The position numbers and the translations under genes were made by a program. Of a stretch of 19,715 nt of DNA, positions 1 through 8,275 are shown piece by piece. The DNA is from QQUD01 sp039029915 (lineage in GTDB: Bacteria; Chloroflexota; Anaerolineae; Promineifilales; Promineifilaceae). Each line of letters opens with the position of its first letter. The first letter of the stretch is position 1. The notes under the pieces were generated by a model. It saw nothing but the letters and a program-made list of their open reading frames with translations, was not told the origin of the DNA and searched no databases. The DNA lies in NCBI GenBank assembly GCA_039029915.1, contig JBCCFD010000098.1, positions 1-19,715 on the forward strand, given 5' to 3'.

Positions 1-345
1 AAGGGCCTGTGTGGCATTTTGATGCCGATTGACAAGCTCCATAATCGGCAAAATAAAAGCGCCGGTTTTTCCACTCCCCGTGCGCGCCTGCACCATCATT
101 GGCCGTCCCGCCATAATGTAGGGCAGTGATTTAGCCTGAACGGGCGTCAGCTTTGTCCAGCCTGCCCGCTCCGTTGCCTCCCGCAAACGCGGCGGGAAAT
201 CGTCAATAGACACGGTTGGCAAGCTATCTTCTGGTTCTTCAATTGAATAATCCTCAAGTGCGTCGCCGCTTTCTGGTTGTGTTGGTGTGGGGGTGTTTTC
301 TAATTCATCTGAAGGTTGTTCTTCAGGGGCTTGTTCGTCATTCAT
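1..345 (-). CDS. DEAD-box RNA helicase, N-terminal part (runs off left edge)
   Basis: Translating the minus strand from the ATG at 345 gives 115 residues open to the window edge. Residues 1-45 are an acidic, Pro/Glu-rich tail of low complexity. Then comes the start of a RecA-like helicase domain: the Q motif around L-T-P-V-Q (Q70) and motif I (Walker A) A-R-T-G-S-G-K-T at residues 87-94. This spacing and order are typical of DEAD-box ATP-dependent RNA helicases of the RhlE/DeaD/CshA group, cytoplasmic enzymes that unwind RNA duplexes in ribosome assembly or mRNA decay. The DEAD, SAT and C-terminal motifs lie outside the window, so the subgroup cannot be named. A second ATG four bases downstream is out of frame. 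No clear ribosome binding site precedes 345. The family call is secure and the exact role is not. Confidence 0.9.
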   Translation of the reverse strand, partial: MNDEQAPEEQPSDELENTPTPTQPESGDALEDYSIEEPEDSLPTVSIDDFPPRLREATERAGWTKLTPVQAKSLPYIMAGRPMMVQARTGSGKTGAFILPIMELVNRHQNATQAL

Positions 346-450
346 TCAGTTTGTACGCTACTTTGGGTGAAATTTGATCATAACAAACCCAAAGCATTTC
401 CTTTAAATTTTCATATTTTTCTTTCAAAGGATTGTACCTGAATTGTTTAT

Positions 451-693
451 TTAATCATTATTCATAAATGCTTGTTCAATAAAGCAATCGGAAACGACGA
501 TCGACCAATGTGCAAGCTCAGAACAATCCCATAGAGGTTGAAAGGATTGTGTAATAACTAAACTAATCTCGTGTGCAAGTTCAAACCATTTAGAGAAATC
601 ATGCTCGTAGGGGCTATAGCATGCTATGGCCTTACCATTGATGGTGTATAGGAGACGTGTATATTGGGTTAAATTATTTACGTATTGTGTAAA
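451..693 (-). pseudogene. possible decayed coding remnant in the 346-673 gap
   Basis: On the minus strand one frame stays open for about 80 codons, from the in-frame stop at 694-696 to a TAA at 451-453, overlapping the 3' end of the next gene. Its translation has a protein-like composition, including stretches such as S-P-Y-E-H-D-F-S-K-W-F-E-L-A-H and L-A-H-W-S-I-V-V-S-D. The only ATG is five codons from the end, and no convincing start or ribosome binding site exists. It could be the C-terminal remnant of a gene whose 5' part is lost, or a chance open frame. I recognise no family. Apart from this, 346-673 holds only AT-rich spacer and the presumed helicase promoter. Confidence 0.25.
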
Positions 694-1105
694 CTACACC
701 AATCACCAATCCGATTACCGCACCAATTTGGGCCGTAATCGCTGGAAACCCAAATACGACCCCCTCCCAAAACGGGTCTTCTCCTCCATTAATGGCCTGC
801 ATGTACGCAAATGAGAAGTAAATAATTGTTACAATGGTAGCGATAACATATCCAACAATCGCCCACTTGAGTCCAATATGCCAAAATTTTTGCAGGAAGT
901 TACTCGAACACAAGTACACAAAAACCCATATTGCAAACAACATCCCGATCCACACATTGCTTAAGGTAATAAAAGACGCCCAAGCATCGCCCAATGTAAA
1001 CAAAGCAGTCAAAATAGTAGATACCAGTTGAAGACAAACGCCAGAAAAAATCCCCAACCCAAATCTTTGCCAATGCTTTAATTGATGGTCTTTAAAATCA
1101 TGCAT
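674..1105 (-). CDS. four-TM integral membrane protein of unknown function
   Basis: The 143-residue product starts with a short basic/polar cytoplasmic segment (residues 1-15). It then has four hydrophobic stretches at about residues 16-38, 43-68, 79-103 and 117-140, separated by short loops. This is the pattern of a small polytopic inner-membrane protein. No catalytic motif or known family signature is visible. It is divergent from the AraC-type regulator at 1225, and about 120 bp separate the two starts, so both promoters probably sit in that gap. The start at 1105 has only a weak purine-rich leader. Hydrophobic periodicity supports a real gene. Confidence 0.65.
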   Translation of the reverse strand: MHDFKDHQLKHWQRFGLGIFSGVCLQLVSTILTALFTLGDAWASFITLSNVWIGMLFAIWVFVYLCSSNFLQKFWHIGLKWAIVGYVIATIVTIIYFSFAYMQAINGGEDPFWEGVVFGFPAITAQIGAVIGLVIGVVYTIRK

Positions 1106-1224
1106 ATCTTCGTTTTTACAACATACTGAGCGACTCTGAGGCGAATGAGGCGCGACAAATTTGCGACATTTGTGAAAACGGCCGTTTGGCAGTTTAATTT
1201 ACGATTGTTATAGTGGGCAGCAGG

Positions 1225-2067
1225 ATGAATATTCAATTTTACCAGCCAGCCCCACCGCTTCATCAATTTATCGATTGCTTATGGTATGTTGATTTACAAG
1301 TCCCCTACACTCGCGAAAAAATTCTACCGAGCGGCACCATTGAGTTGATGATTAACTTTGGCTCTCCTCATCGAAAATACAATCAAACTGAATCTGCATA
1401 TGATTTAATGCAATCCTCTTGGGTAGCTGGCTTTCAAACGGAGTTCATTGTCAATGAGCCTGTGGCAGAAACGTGCATGATGGGTGTTCGATTTAAGCCC
1501 GGTGGCGCTTATCCATTTCTTCATCTACCCATTTCTGAAATCACCAATTTCGTCATCGATCTCGACTGCATTTGGGGCGCTTATGCTCATGAACTACGTG
1601 AACGTCTTTTAGAAGCACAGTCCATCGAGCAAAAGTTTGCTGTTCTTGAACAACAGCTCTTAAAACGCTTGAACCATGACAAACTTCGTCAGCCAATCGT
1701 TCAATTTGCGATCAATGGCATTTACACTTCAAATGGCACACTTTCTCTCAAGGCGCTTTGTCAAGATATTGGCATTAGCCAAAAGCATTTAATCACTCAT
1801 TTCAAACGAAAGGTTGGTGTCTCGCCCAAGCAGATGTCAAGGGTAATTCGCTTTCAAAAAGTGCTTAACGAGATCAATCCTGGCACGCCGATTGATTGGC
1901 GCGCCATTGCCTATGCGTGCGAATATTACGATCAGTCCCATTTCAATCATGATTTTTCCGCCTTTACCGGTATGGCTCCCTCAGAATATGTCATCTTCCG
2001 CCAAACCCTCCATCAGGCTCCCCCCGAGCAGGGGGCTGACGTTCATTTCGTCCCCATAATTGGTTAA
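1225..2067 (+). CDS. AraC-family transcriptional regulator
   Basis: This 280-residue protein has the layout of AraC-type regulators. The N-terminal region (about 1-110) resembles the small sensor domain seen in DUF6597-type AraC proteins, including L-P-S-G-T-I-E-L-M-I-N-F-G (34-46) and a G-V-R-F-K-P-G-G-A motif (87-95). The C-terminal region (about 155-258) is a double helix-turn-helix: helix set one around 173-195 and set two around 225-247, ending with the signature G-M-A-P-S-E-Y. The DNA-binding fold is clear, while ligand and targets are not. I prefer the ATG at 1225, because the reading frame before the conserved N-terminus adds only four residues from a GTG at 1213; neither has a good ribosome binding site. 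It lies upstream of a VOC protein gene and a membrane protein gene, which are plausible targets. Confidence 0.88.
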   Translation: MNIQFYQPAPPLHQFIDCLWYVDLQVPYTREKILPSGTIELMINFGSPHRKYNQTESAYDLMQSSWVAGFQTEFIVNEPVAETCMMGVRFKPGGAYPFLHLPISEITNFVIDLDCIWGAYAHELRERLLEAQSIEQKFAVLEQQLLKRLNHDKLRQPIVQFAINGIYTSNGTLSLKALCQDIGISQKHLITHFKRKVGVSPKQMSRVIRFQKVLNEINPGTPIDWRAIAYACEYYDQSHFNHDFSAFTGMAPSEYVIFRQTLHQAPPEQGADVHFVPIIG

Positions 2068-2195
2068 TTTTTTACAAGACATATGTTCTAATCTTCTTTA
2101 TTCTCCCTTTATTAAAAAATATGTTGTTCAGTTGAAAATATGAGTTGATAGTATACGGCCGTAAACCAGCTCGTTCAACAGAATACACACCACAC

Positions 2196-2201
2196 AAGGA
2201 G
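2196..2201 (+). promoter_or_regulatory. ribosome binding site fixing the VOC gene start
   Basis: AAGGAG lies six bases before the ATG at 2208. It decides against an in-frame start at 2145 that would add 21 unconserved residues. Confidence 0.8.
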
Positions 2202-2207
2202 AATAAG

Positions 2208-2585
2208 ATGTCTGCAATATTTTGGTTTGAAATTCCGGTTCTTGATATCAATCGAGCGCAACAGTTTTACAGCACGGTGTTAAATAGCGAGATTCCGCTA
2301 TTAGACATGACCGAGCAGATGGGCAGCATGCTGGGCGTGCTGCCTGATAACGGCGGTGTTGGCGGGATGCTTGTCCAAAACAGTCAATTTGGCTATGAGC
2401 CAAGCACAACTGGGACCTTGGTTTATCTCGCTTTGGGCGACACTGATCTCAACGACACATTAGCAAAGATAGAGTCAGCAGGCGGGAAAGTGCTCATGCC
2501 AAAGGCAGATATGGGTGAGCGTGGCTTCAGCGCGTGGATTGAAGACAGTGAGGGCAACAAAGTTGGCCTTCATTCATACAAATAG
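2208..2585 (+). CDS. VOC (glyoxalase/bleomycin-resistance fold) family protein
   Basis: The 125-residue product has the paired beta-alpha-beta-beta-beta pattern of the vicinal oxygen chelate superfamily. It starts F-W-F-E-I-P-V-L-D-I-N-R-A-Q-Q-F-Y (residues 5-21), has the central strand around T-L-V-Y-L-A-L-G-D-T-D (70-80), the A-G-G-K-V-L-M-P helix-strand unit (91-98), and ends D-S-E-G-N-K-V-G-L-H. This subgroup is common beside AraC-type regulators. The substrate is unknown and I cannot assign glyoxalase I activity, since the usual four metal ligands are not all evident. The frame is open further upstream, but the ATG at 2208 has an excellent AAGGAG at 2196-2201 and matches the usual family start. 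It is followed after 9 bp by a membrane protein gene, so the two probably share a transcript. Confidence 0.87.
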   Translation: MSAIFWFEIPVLDINRAQQFYSTVLNSEIPLLDMTEQMGSMLGVLPDNGGVGGMLVQNSQFGYEPSTTGTLVYLALGDTDLNDTLAKIESAGGKVLMPKADMGERGFSAWIEDSEGNKVGLHSYK

Positions 2586-2594
2586 GGGCTAATC

Positions 2595-3020
2595 ATGAGT
2601 CAAAAACGCTCAAGAATAGGAATGGGATTGATTATTTTAGCGATCATTACGGGCCTGCTGTTTTGGTCAGAGCTTCTTTTTAGCAGCGTGCCTAGTTTAC
2701 TCGATGTGCCATCAAGGGCATCAACGCTGGGCTGGTCCGTTAATAATGCGCGGCTTTATTTCACTGGTTTGGCCATTTTAGATTTGTTAGGTGGCCTTGG
2801 CATAGTTTTATTCCTCATTCGATTCATAGGAAAAGACAAGGGCGCACGAACAACGGCCGTTTTTCAAGCCACCTTGATCGTCACCGTCGTTTACGCCATT
2901 TATCAATTTGGCATCGCCTTTGCGTTACCGAACGAGCTACGCCCTGTTTATTGGATAATTGGCATCGTCTATGTACTGATCGCCCTTGGATTAAGAACCC
3001 TTTACCGTCGCTCAAACTGA
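2595..3020 (+). CDS. four-TM membrane protein, unknown function
   Basis: The 141-residue product has four predicted membrane spans (about 8-30, 54-78, 89-108, 117-134) and a basic C-terminus (R-T-L-Y-R-R-S-N), giving cytoplasmic termini. The loop after span 1 is polar and contains P-S-L-L-D-V-P-S-R-A. Size and topology recall DUF4345/DoxX-like small membrane proteins, but I see no decisive signature. It starts 9 bp after the VOC gene with an AGGGG-like ribosome site, so it is probably the second gene of the 2208-3020 operon. The palindrome AACGGCCGTT occurs within the gene at 2852. Confidence 0.75.
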   Translation: MSQKRSRIGMGLIILAIITGLLFWSELLFSSVPSLLDVPSRASTLGWSVNNARLYFTGLAILDLLGGLGIVLFLIRFIGKDKGARTTAVFQATLIVTVVYAIYQFGIAFALPNELRPVYWIIGIVYVLIALGLRTLYRRSN

Positions 3021-3027
3021 CCTTTTG

Positions 3028-3055
3028 CTGAGACGGTCTAATGAGCACGTCTCAG
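3028..3055. repeat. 8-bp inverted repeat after the 2595-3020 gene
   Basis: CTGAGACG (3028-3035) and CGTCTCAG (3048-3055) form a perfect stem with a 12-base loop just after the stop codon. No T-run follows on either strand, so it is at best a transcript-end stabiliser or a weak terminator. Confidence 0.4.
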
Positions 3056-3097
3056 GATTATTGAACAAGGCTGCATTTGCCAGTATCATTTCACACT

Positions 3098-6055
3098 ATG
3101 ATCCTATCGCGAATGCGTCTTGTTGCTCTTAGTTTTTTTATGACCTTGCCCATTTTAGCTTGTGGTGTGTTTGGAAGCAGTCCGCCGCAGATGACCCCAA
3201 CGGCCGTTTCTACCCCAACAGCCCTCCCAACGACAATATCACAAGCAACCCAACCCCCGACCGCACGACCAACCCTGCCCCCACCAACCGAAACACCGCC
3301 CCCCCAGCCAACCCCGACCTACGACCCGGGATTAGCCGATTGGACTGTGCTTATCTACCTCGACGCTGACAATAATTTGGAACAGGCTGGCCTGCTAGAT
3401 TTGCAAGAGATGGAAGCGGCTGGACAATCAGCCCAAGTCAATGTTTTAGTGCAGATGGATCGGGCAATTGGCGAAACGGCCGTTGCTGATAACTGGACCA
3501 GCACCCGCCGCTACCGCATCGTGGGCGACAGCGACCCAAATACCATCTCCTCCGAACTCTTGGTTGAGCTTGGTGAGCGCAATATGGGTGATCCAAATGA
3601 ACTGGCTGAGTTCATCAGCTGGGGGGTGCAAACCTATCCCGCCAACCGATACGCGCTTGTCATTTGGGATCATGGAGCCGGTTGGAACGGCATCGCCTTT
3701 GACAGCGACGGTGGTGAAACCGGCCCATCTGGTGACCATATCACCCTGCAAGATTTGCGGGTGGCAATGGACACCGCTTTAACAAACAGCAATATAGACA
3801 AGCTAGATGTGGTGGGGTTTGATGCCTGCCTGATGGGTCAGCTAGATGTCTTTCACGCCCTGCAGCCGTTTGCTGAGTTTGGCGTTGGCTCTGAAGAATT
3901 AACCCCCGGCCTAGGCTGGGATTACACGACCTTGCTCGGTCATCTTTACACCAACACCAGCATGGACGGTGCCCAACTGTCTCGGCAAATGGTGACGGAC
4001 TTTATCAACTACTACACTGAGGTGGAACCCGATCAGTTTGTAACAATGTCGGCCGTTGATTTGCGACAGTTACCTATTTTAACGCAGGCTGTTAATCAGC
4101 TAGCTGAGCGCATAACGGCCGTTCCCAACGTCGTAGCCAGCGCCATTGGGGATGCCCGCAGCGGCGCAGAATCATTTGCGCGGGTTTATGCCAACGAATA
4201 CGAGCAATACGCCTCGATTGATTTACATCACTTTGCTAGCATCTTATCCCAGCGGAGTCCTGACCCGGAGGTCAATGCAGCCGCCCAACAGGTGATGAGC
4301 GCCGTCGAGCAAGTTGTGTTTGCACACGAGCAGGGGAACGCATTTGAACACAGCGCTGGCATCGCTGTTTACTTCCCACGTAACGACCAATTTTATGATC
4401 CAGCTTACCCGCAAATGAGCGGCCTTCAGGGCTGGGACCAGCTTCTTAACAGCTACTATGACGTTGGGTTCTCGGCGTTGCCTCAGCCTGATTTGGAAAT
4501 CAACAATGTGCTTCGCGACGTTGTCAGCGTGCAAAACCCAGCCTTTGTGGACTTTGAAATTATTGGCCGCGAAATTGAGAATGTGGTTGTGCTAGCCAGT
4601 CAATTAGAAGAAGACGGCCGTTTACGGCTTGTTGAGTACGATAATCTTATCCCTGAGCCCACCTTACTGGCTGACGGCTCAGAAATTGTGGAATGGCGGG
4701 ATGGCATCCATGAAGACTTTTTTGTGTGGAACACGCTCGTCACCTATCTGTTTGATGCAGAAGAAAACGGCGATTTTGTGGTGATGTGGCCGACTGAGTT
4801 TGGCAGTTCGCTTTTTACCGTACAAGGCACCTTCCAGCGAGCTGATACAGGCGAGCAATTTAGCGCAAATCTAGTTTTTGACCATGACACAGGACAGCTC
4901 ACGCGCATTTGGAGCTATCAATCAGAGGATAAGGCAGGCGTGGCTGAGCTATTTGCCCAGCCGGGCGACAGCTTCCAAATGGCAACGTTTTATATCGACA
5001 CCAATCAACAAATCAGCCCCGAACCCGGCCCGACGCTTGTCTTTGATAATCAGGGGAAGCTTTATTTTGATAGACGGCCGTTACCGTCAGGCAGCTATCA
5101 ATTTGGTCTCCAAGCTGAAAATGTAGCCGGCATGATCGATGAAGCGTTTGTTGATTTAACAGTTGAGAATGAGACGTTTACATCTGGGTATAATGCTTAT
5201 CTTGATCCCTACTTGGGCTTCCAGTTTTTGTATCCGGCAACTTGGTATACTCCCATCTATGCCGACACGTTACTGTACACCAGTCAGCGTGATGGCACCC
5301 AGCAGTTTCAGCTCACGCTTTATCCCAATTTAGAAACGGCCGTTGATCTGCAAACGCTCCGCGCCCAGGTGCTGTCTCAATTTGGGCCTGTTGATATTTT
5401 ATTTGAGGAAGAAATATTGGTTTCTGGCATACCTGGCTTGCAGTCTGCCTATGGCTATCAAAAAGCGGATGGATCAGAACGAACCGGCGTCTTCTTTTTA
5501 TTTATCCAAGATGAAACGGGTTTTGTTATTGATCTGGACGCCCCAATCGAAGAGGAATCCCTCACGCTAGACACAATTCGGCAAATGGTGTCTAGCTGGC
5601 AGTTTGCAGATGCTAACTTTAACACCGCCCCCGGTCGCTGGTCCACCATTCAGTTTGATACGTTTGAGGTGGCGCAACCCGCTGATTTTGTTTACTCTGA
5701 ATTTAATGAGTGGCAACGGTTTAGCTCTGGGCAACATATATTTGTCGCCCTGCGTGCCCAACCTTTAGAGGGCACATCGGCATCGACGTTAGCTAAATTA
5801 GTGACGGATGCGGGTTCGGGAGTACAGAATTTTGTGTCAGAAGAGTCGTATCGTTTTGGGCTAGGCGAACATATTTGGGACCGAGTCGATTTTGCCTACA
5901 CGGCCACCGATGGCACCAATTTATGGGGCTATATTATGCTCAGAATAGAAAACGGCCAGGCGGTGGTTGCTTGGGCTGAAGCCCCAACAACCGTTTACAA
6001 TGAACTAGAAACGGCCGTTTTCCTAACCATGATCGCCGATCTGGATGCCAAGTAA
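3098..6055 (+). CDS. clostripain-family (peptidase C11) lipoprotein
   Basis: From the ATG at 3098 the product has 985 residues. Residues 1-22 are a lipoprotein signal (L-P-I-L-A-C with lipidated Cys22). Residues 29-77 are a Thr/Pro-rich stalk. The C11 peptidase domain begins at W-T-V-L-I-Y-L-D-A-D-N-N-L-E (from 82). The catalytic pair is visible: His192 in W-D-H-G-A-G-W and Cys244 in G-F-D-A-C-L-M-G, matching clostripain spacing. Clostripain relatives are cysteine endopeptidases cutting after Arg or Lys, often self-activated. About 550 further residues form beta-rich modules, including one starting near 700 with the phrase L-G-F-Q-F-L-Y-P-A-T-W. The protein is probably anchored on the outer face of the membrane. 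The frame also opens with TTG at 3077, and ATG 3113 is another option; the lipobox position favours 3098 or 3113. The palindrome AACGGCCGTT or a one-base variant occurs seven times inside the gene. Confidence 0.9.
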   Translation: MILSRMRLVALSFFMTLPILACGVFGSSPPQMTPTAVSTPTALPTTISQATQPPTARPTLPPPTETPPPQPTPTYDPGLADWTVLIYLDADNNLEQAGLLDLQEMEAAGQSAQVNVLVQMDRAIGETAVADNWTSTRRYRIVGDSDPNTISSELLVELGERNMGDPNELAEFISWGVQTYPANRYALVIWDHGAGWNGIAFDSDGGETGPSGDHITLQDLRVAMDTALTNSNIDKLDVVGFDACLMGQLDVFHALQPFAEFGVGSEELTPGLGWDYTTLLGHLYTNTSMDGAQLSRQMVTDFINYYTEVEPDQFVTMSAVDLRQLPILTQAVNQLAERITAVPNVVASAIGDARSGAESFARVYANEYEQYASIDLHHFASILSQRSPDPEVNAAAQQVMSAVEQVVFAHEQGNAFEHSAGIAVYFPRNDQFYDPAYPQMSGLQGWDQLLNSYYDVGFSALPQPDLEINNVLRDVVSVQNPAFVDFEIIGREIENVVVLASQLEEDGRLRLVEYDNLIPEPTLLADGSEIVEWRDGIHEDFFVWNTLVTYLFDAEENGDFVVMWPTEFGSSLFTVQGTFQRADTGEQFSANLVFDHDTGQLTRIWSYQSEDKAGVAELFAQPGDSFQMATFYIDTNQQISPEPGPTLVFDNQGKLYFDRRPLPSGSYQFGLQAENVAGMIDEAFVDLTVENETFTSGYNAYLDPYLGFQFLYPATWYTPIYADTLLYTSQRDGTQQFQLTLYPNLETAVDLQTLRAQVLSQFGPVDILFEEEILVSGIPGLQSAYGYQKADGSERTGVFFLFIQDETGFVIDLDAPIEEESLTLDTIRQMVSSWQFADANFNTAPGRWSTIQFDTFEVAQPADFVYSEFNEWQRFSSGQHIFVALRAQPLEGTSASTLAKLVTDAGSGVQNFVSEESYRFGLGEHIWDRVDFAYTATDGTNLWGYIMLRIENGQAVVAWAEAPTTVYNELETAVFLTMIADLDAK

Positions 6056-6090
6056 TTCAGGTACGATTTACGGCCAATACGCAACCTAAA

Positions 6091-6115
6091 ACCTGACACC
6101 CGACACCTGACACCC
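6091..6115. repeat. tandem-like 11-mer duplication between convergent genes
   Basis: ACCTGACACCC occurs at 6091-6101 and again at 6105-6115, a 14-base offset, in the gap between the converging peptidase and YciI-like genes. It is one of several intergenic duplications with similar period in this window. Confidence 0.75.
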
Positions 6116-6471
6116 TATACCACAGGCGTCCACTGTACCGAATGACGTGCATTCAGCATTTGCCCTTCTGGGAAGTACCAAGTGGCATATTCGGCCGTTA
6201 GGTGACCAGTTTCAAAGAGTTCATCTTCTTCAACAAGCTCTTTCAACTCATCAACAGTGGCAAACGCATGACGATAAAAAACCGCCATGGCCCGCATACT
6301 GGTATCGCTATGATCATCAACTGGACCCGTAATGGCCAGCTTTCCCGCTCCATATAAATCCTGTAAGTGGATTAAATGCTTTTTTTGCCGTTCGTCTAAT
6401 TCGGGGGATGAAGCTTCAGTCCAGTTAGGACCCTTCTTAAAAAACACTACAAAATATTGATTGAGGCTCAT
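6115..6471 (-). CDS. YciI-like (YCII-related) domain protein
   Basis: The 118-residue protein follows the YCII pattern: an N-terminal strand Q-Y-F-V-V-F-F (5-11), a helix with H-L-I-H-L-Q-D-L-Y-G-A-G-K-L (32-45), the hallmark turn A-I-T-G-P-V-D-D (46-53), a strand with A-M-A-V-F-Y, a helix A-T-V-D-E-L-K-E-L-V-E-E-D-E-L-F (71-86), and a C-terminal A-T-W-Y-F strand. The family has a ferredoxin-like fold with a conserved Asp-His pair proposed as an active site, but physiological substrates are generally unknown. An AGGA ribosome site lies a few bases before the ATG at 6471. It is convergent with the peptidase gene, with only about 60 bp between stop codons. Confidence 0.82.
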   Translation of the reverse strand: MSLNQYFVVFFKKGPNWTEASSPELDERQKKHLIHLQDLYGAGKLAITGPVDDHSDTSMRAMAVFYRHAFATVDELKELVEEDELFETGHLTAEYATWYFPEGQMLNARHSVQWTPVV

Positions 6472-6668
6472 GATATTCCTTACTTCAGTAAATGGAAACA
6501 GCGCGTTAGAAATAAATGTCGAAAATCAGTTTCCATTCACTAAGGAAACGGAAATTTTTATCACATTCTATTTCAGTTCATCTCGTTCCGTTTACAAACT
6601 ACCTTTGGAAAAATGTCTGCTAGACACACAACCTGAACCACTTTGGTGCTTGGAAAGCTTTTTTTGAA

Positions 6669-6930
6669 TCAATTCAAGCGAGGCTTTTCCGTACACCACA
6701 CTTTTCGTCCAAAAGCATTATAGGTAGGATCATGAGCCAACCCCGTTAAAAAAGCGTGACTATCATGGCCTTGTATCTTTTCAGGCCTTACATAAATGAT
6801 GCGCCCTGAGCCTGTTGAGGGTACTGAGCGTCACTTTGACAGGTTCAGGGTGCGTAAATGCTATTCAGCAATAGCTCGATGGTGGCTCCCCCCGCCAATA
6901 GATTTACTGTTCCAAAGTTTTTAAATACTT
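6669..6930 (-). pseudogene. coding remnant broken by a REP-like repeat
   Basis: The 500-bp gap 6472-6971 has no intact gene but contains two protein-like minus-strand segments. One, at about 6845-6925, reads N-F-G-T-V-N-L-L-A-G-G-A-T-I-E-L-L-L-N-S-I-Y-A-P. The other, at about 6669-6801, reads R-I-I-Y-V-R-P-E-K-I-Q-G-H-D followed later by F-G-R-K-V-W-C-T-E-K-P-R-L-N and a stop. They are in different frames, and the inverted repeat at 6801-6854 sits between them with stops on both sides. The simplest reading is one dead gene interrupted by the repeat. I do not recognise the family. The rest of the gap (6472-6668) shows nothing I can support. Confidence 0.35.
6801..6854. repeat. REP-like inverted repeat of the CCCTGARCCTGT type
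   Basis: GCGCCCTGAGCCTGT (6801-6815) pairs with ACAGGTTCAGGGTGCG (6839-6854) with one mismatch and one bulge, around a 23-base centre that itself contains GAGGGTACTGAG. Dispersed elements built on CCCTGAGCCTGTC are familiar from many environmental bacterial genomes. Here it separates two fragments of a dead coding region. Confidence 0.75.
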
Positions 6931-6971
6931 ATTCTCTGGGAAAATTTCAAATTTCTTGTGTAACGAAGTAT

Positions 6972-8249
6972 TTAAGGCACAACCGGAATGGAAAATTCAG
7001 CAGAAATTGCGTCTTCCCCTTCACCCGCTGAGATAATCATCGTTGTTTGACCAGAAAGCCCTTCAGGAATATCTATATCAACGTCCCAATAGCCAAAGTT
7101 ATCTACATCCGTTGAGGTGACGATAAATACAGGATTATCCCCTTCACCAATCCACTCAATCTCGATAAACGGTTCTGGCAAATTAATAGCTGACCCAAAA
7201 AGATAGATGCTGCTGCCTGCATCAAAAGGCATGTCCGGCCGGTTACCAACCGTGATCAACCCTTCTGCGGCTTCATCACCAAGCTGCACCAGCTGCATGG
7301 GAATAATCTGTTCGCGCCACTCACCTGAGGCAGGATCACCGGTCAAAATAGATGCGCAGCCGCGATCATCGGCTAAATTTTGGGGCAAAATGATAAAAGC
7401 ATTCCAGTAAACCGCCTCGCCACCAAGCGTAATCGTTTGCGTAGAAACTGTTTCCCGGCATTCATCAATCAAAAAGCTGACCACAACGGTTTGGTTAATC
7501 GCATTAGTCACAGTCCCAGCGAAGAAAAGCGGTGCGCCCGATACGGCCGTTGTGTCAGGAAAGGGCTGCACGCCGTTAACAGTAACCCCGAGCGGATCGG
7601 CTTCTGCGACCAAAAGGCCAACGGGCCGAACGGCCGTTTCAACGCCGCTCAACGCTCGAATTCGGCCAGCACCATACACAGTGAACGGCACCGGTAATTG
7701 CACTTCCCAATCGCCATTGCCATTCACCTGCGTACTGGTTTGCGCCAGCAGATGCGGCCCAGCGACCAGTTCAACCGTGACATCTCCTCCAATATTAGGT
7801 GCTGTACCGGCAATAACGGCCGTTTCTCCATTCACAATTTGCGGTGGCGCTTGGGTAAAATCAAACGGTTTAGGTTCAGGCGTTGGGGGCGGTGGCACAG
7901 CTTCCTCTTCCACCGCGGGCGGTGGTAGGGTTGCTTCTTCAGAAGGGTCAGGGGCGTCTTCCTCCATCTCTTCTTCCATCTCTTCTTGAGGCTCCTCGTC
8001 ATTCTCTTCTAATTCTGAATTATCCGACTCGTCCTCCTCGAATTCATCTTCCTCCATTTCTTCTGCTTCTTCCGTTTCCTCGGCTTGTTCAACGGCAGTT
8101 TCAGCCTCATCCAGCTCATCGTCAACATCATCTGCCAGTGCGTTTTCTAATGCTACATCTTCAATAATTTCAGTTTCGGGCGGCTCGCCACACCCTGCAA
8201 GAATCAATAAACCAATACCCAGTAAAATCCAATGCCGAAAACTTCTCAT
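6972..8249 (-). CDS. acidic lipoprotein with beta-sandwich (Ig-like) domains
   Basis: The 425-residue product begins with a lipoprotein signal ending L-I-L-A-G-C, giving lipidated Cys20. Residues 25-105 are extraordinarily acidic, largely Glu and Asp with runs such as E-E-M-E-E-D-E-F-E-E-D-E. A Pro-rich stretch (about 107-127) follows. Residues 128-425 form probably three Ig-like beta-sandwich units; their starts are marked by P-Q-I-V-N-G-E-T-A-V-I-A-G-T (136-149), G-A-P-L-F-F-A-G-T-V and G-S-S-I-Y-L-F-G-S-A-I-N. No enzyme motif is seen. The protein is probably a surface-anchored adhesive or cation-binding protein; the acidic tether could bind metal ions or keep the domains extended. An AAAGGAG ribosome site at 8260-8266 (minus) supports the start. 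It contains three copies of the ACGGCCGT palindrome. Confidence 0.75.
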   Translation of the reverse strand: MRSFRHWILLGIGLLILAGCGEPPETEIIEDVALENALADDVDDELDEAETAVEQAEETEEAEEMEEDEFEEDESDNSELEENDEEPQEEMEEEMEEDAPDPSEEATLPPPAVEEEAVPPPPTPEPKPFDFTQAPPQIVNGETAVIAGTAPNIGGDVTVELVAGPHLLAQTSTQVNGNGDWEVQLPVPFTVYGAGRIRALSGVETAVRPVGLLVAEADPLGVTVNGVQPFPDTTAVSGAPLFFAGTVTNAINQTVVVSFLIDECRETVSTQTITLGGEAVYWNAFIILPQNLADDRGCASILTGDPASGEWREQIIPMQLVQLGDEAAEGLITVGNRPDMPFDAGSSIYLFGSAINLPEPFIEIEWIGEGDNPVFIVTSTDVDNFGYWDVDIDIPEGLSGQTTMIISAGEGEDAISAEFSIPVVP

Positions 8250-8275
8250 TGTTGGGGAACTCCTTTTTGGGGCTA

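Noticed and set aside
2021..2035. CCCCC-GAGCA-GGGGG hairpin as a terminator of the AraC gene
   Set aside because: It lies inside the coding region, about 30 bp before the stop, has a stem of only five pairs, and is not followed directly by a T-run.
3446..3782. Frames of about 100 codons on both strands inside the peptidase gene
   Set aside because: They overlap the conserved catalytic region of the C11 peptidase, which clearly uses the long frame.
7207..8167. Several open frames on the plus strand opposite the acidic lipoprotein
   Set aside because: They are antisense shadows caused by the Glu-rich codons and Pro-rich stretch of the minus-strand gene, which has a signal peptide and a strong ribosome site.
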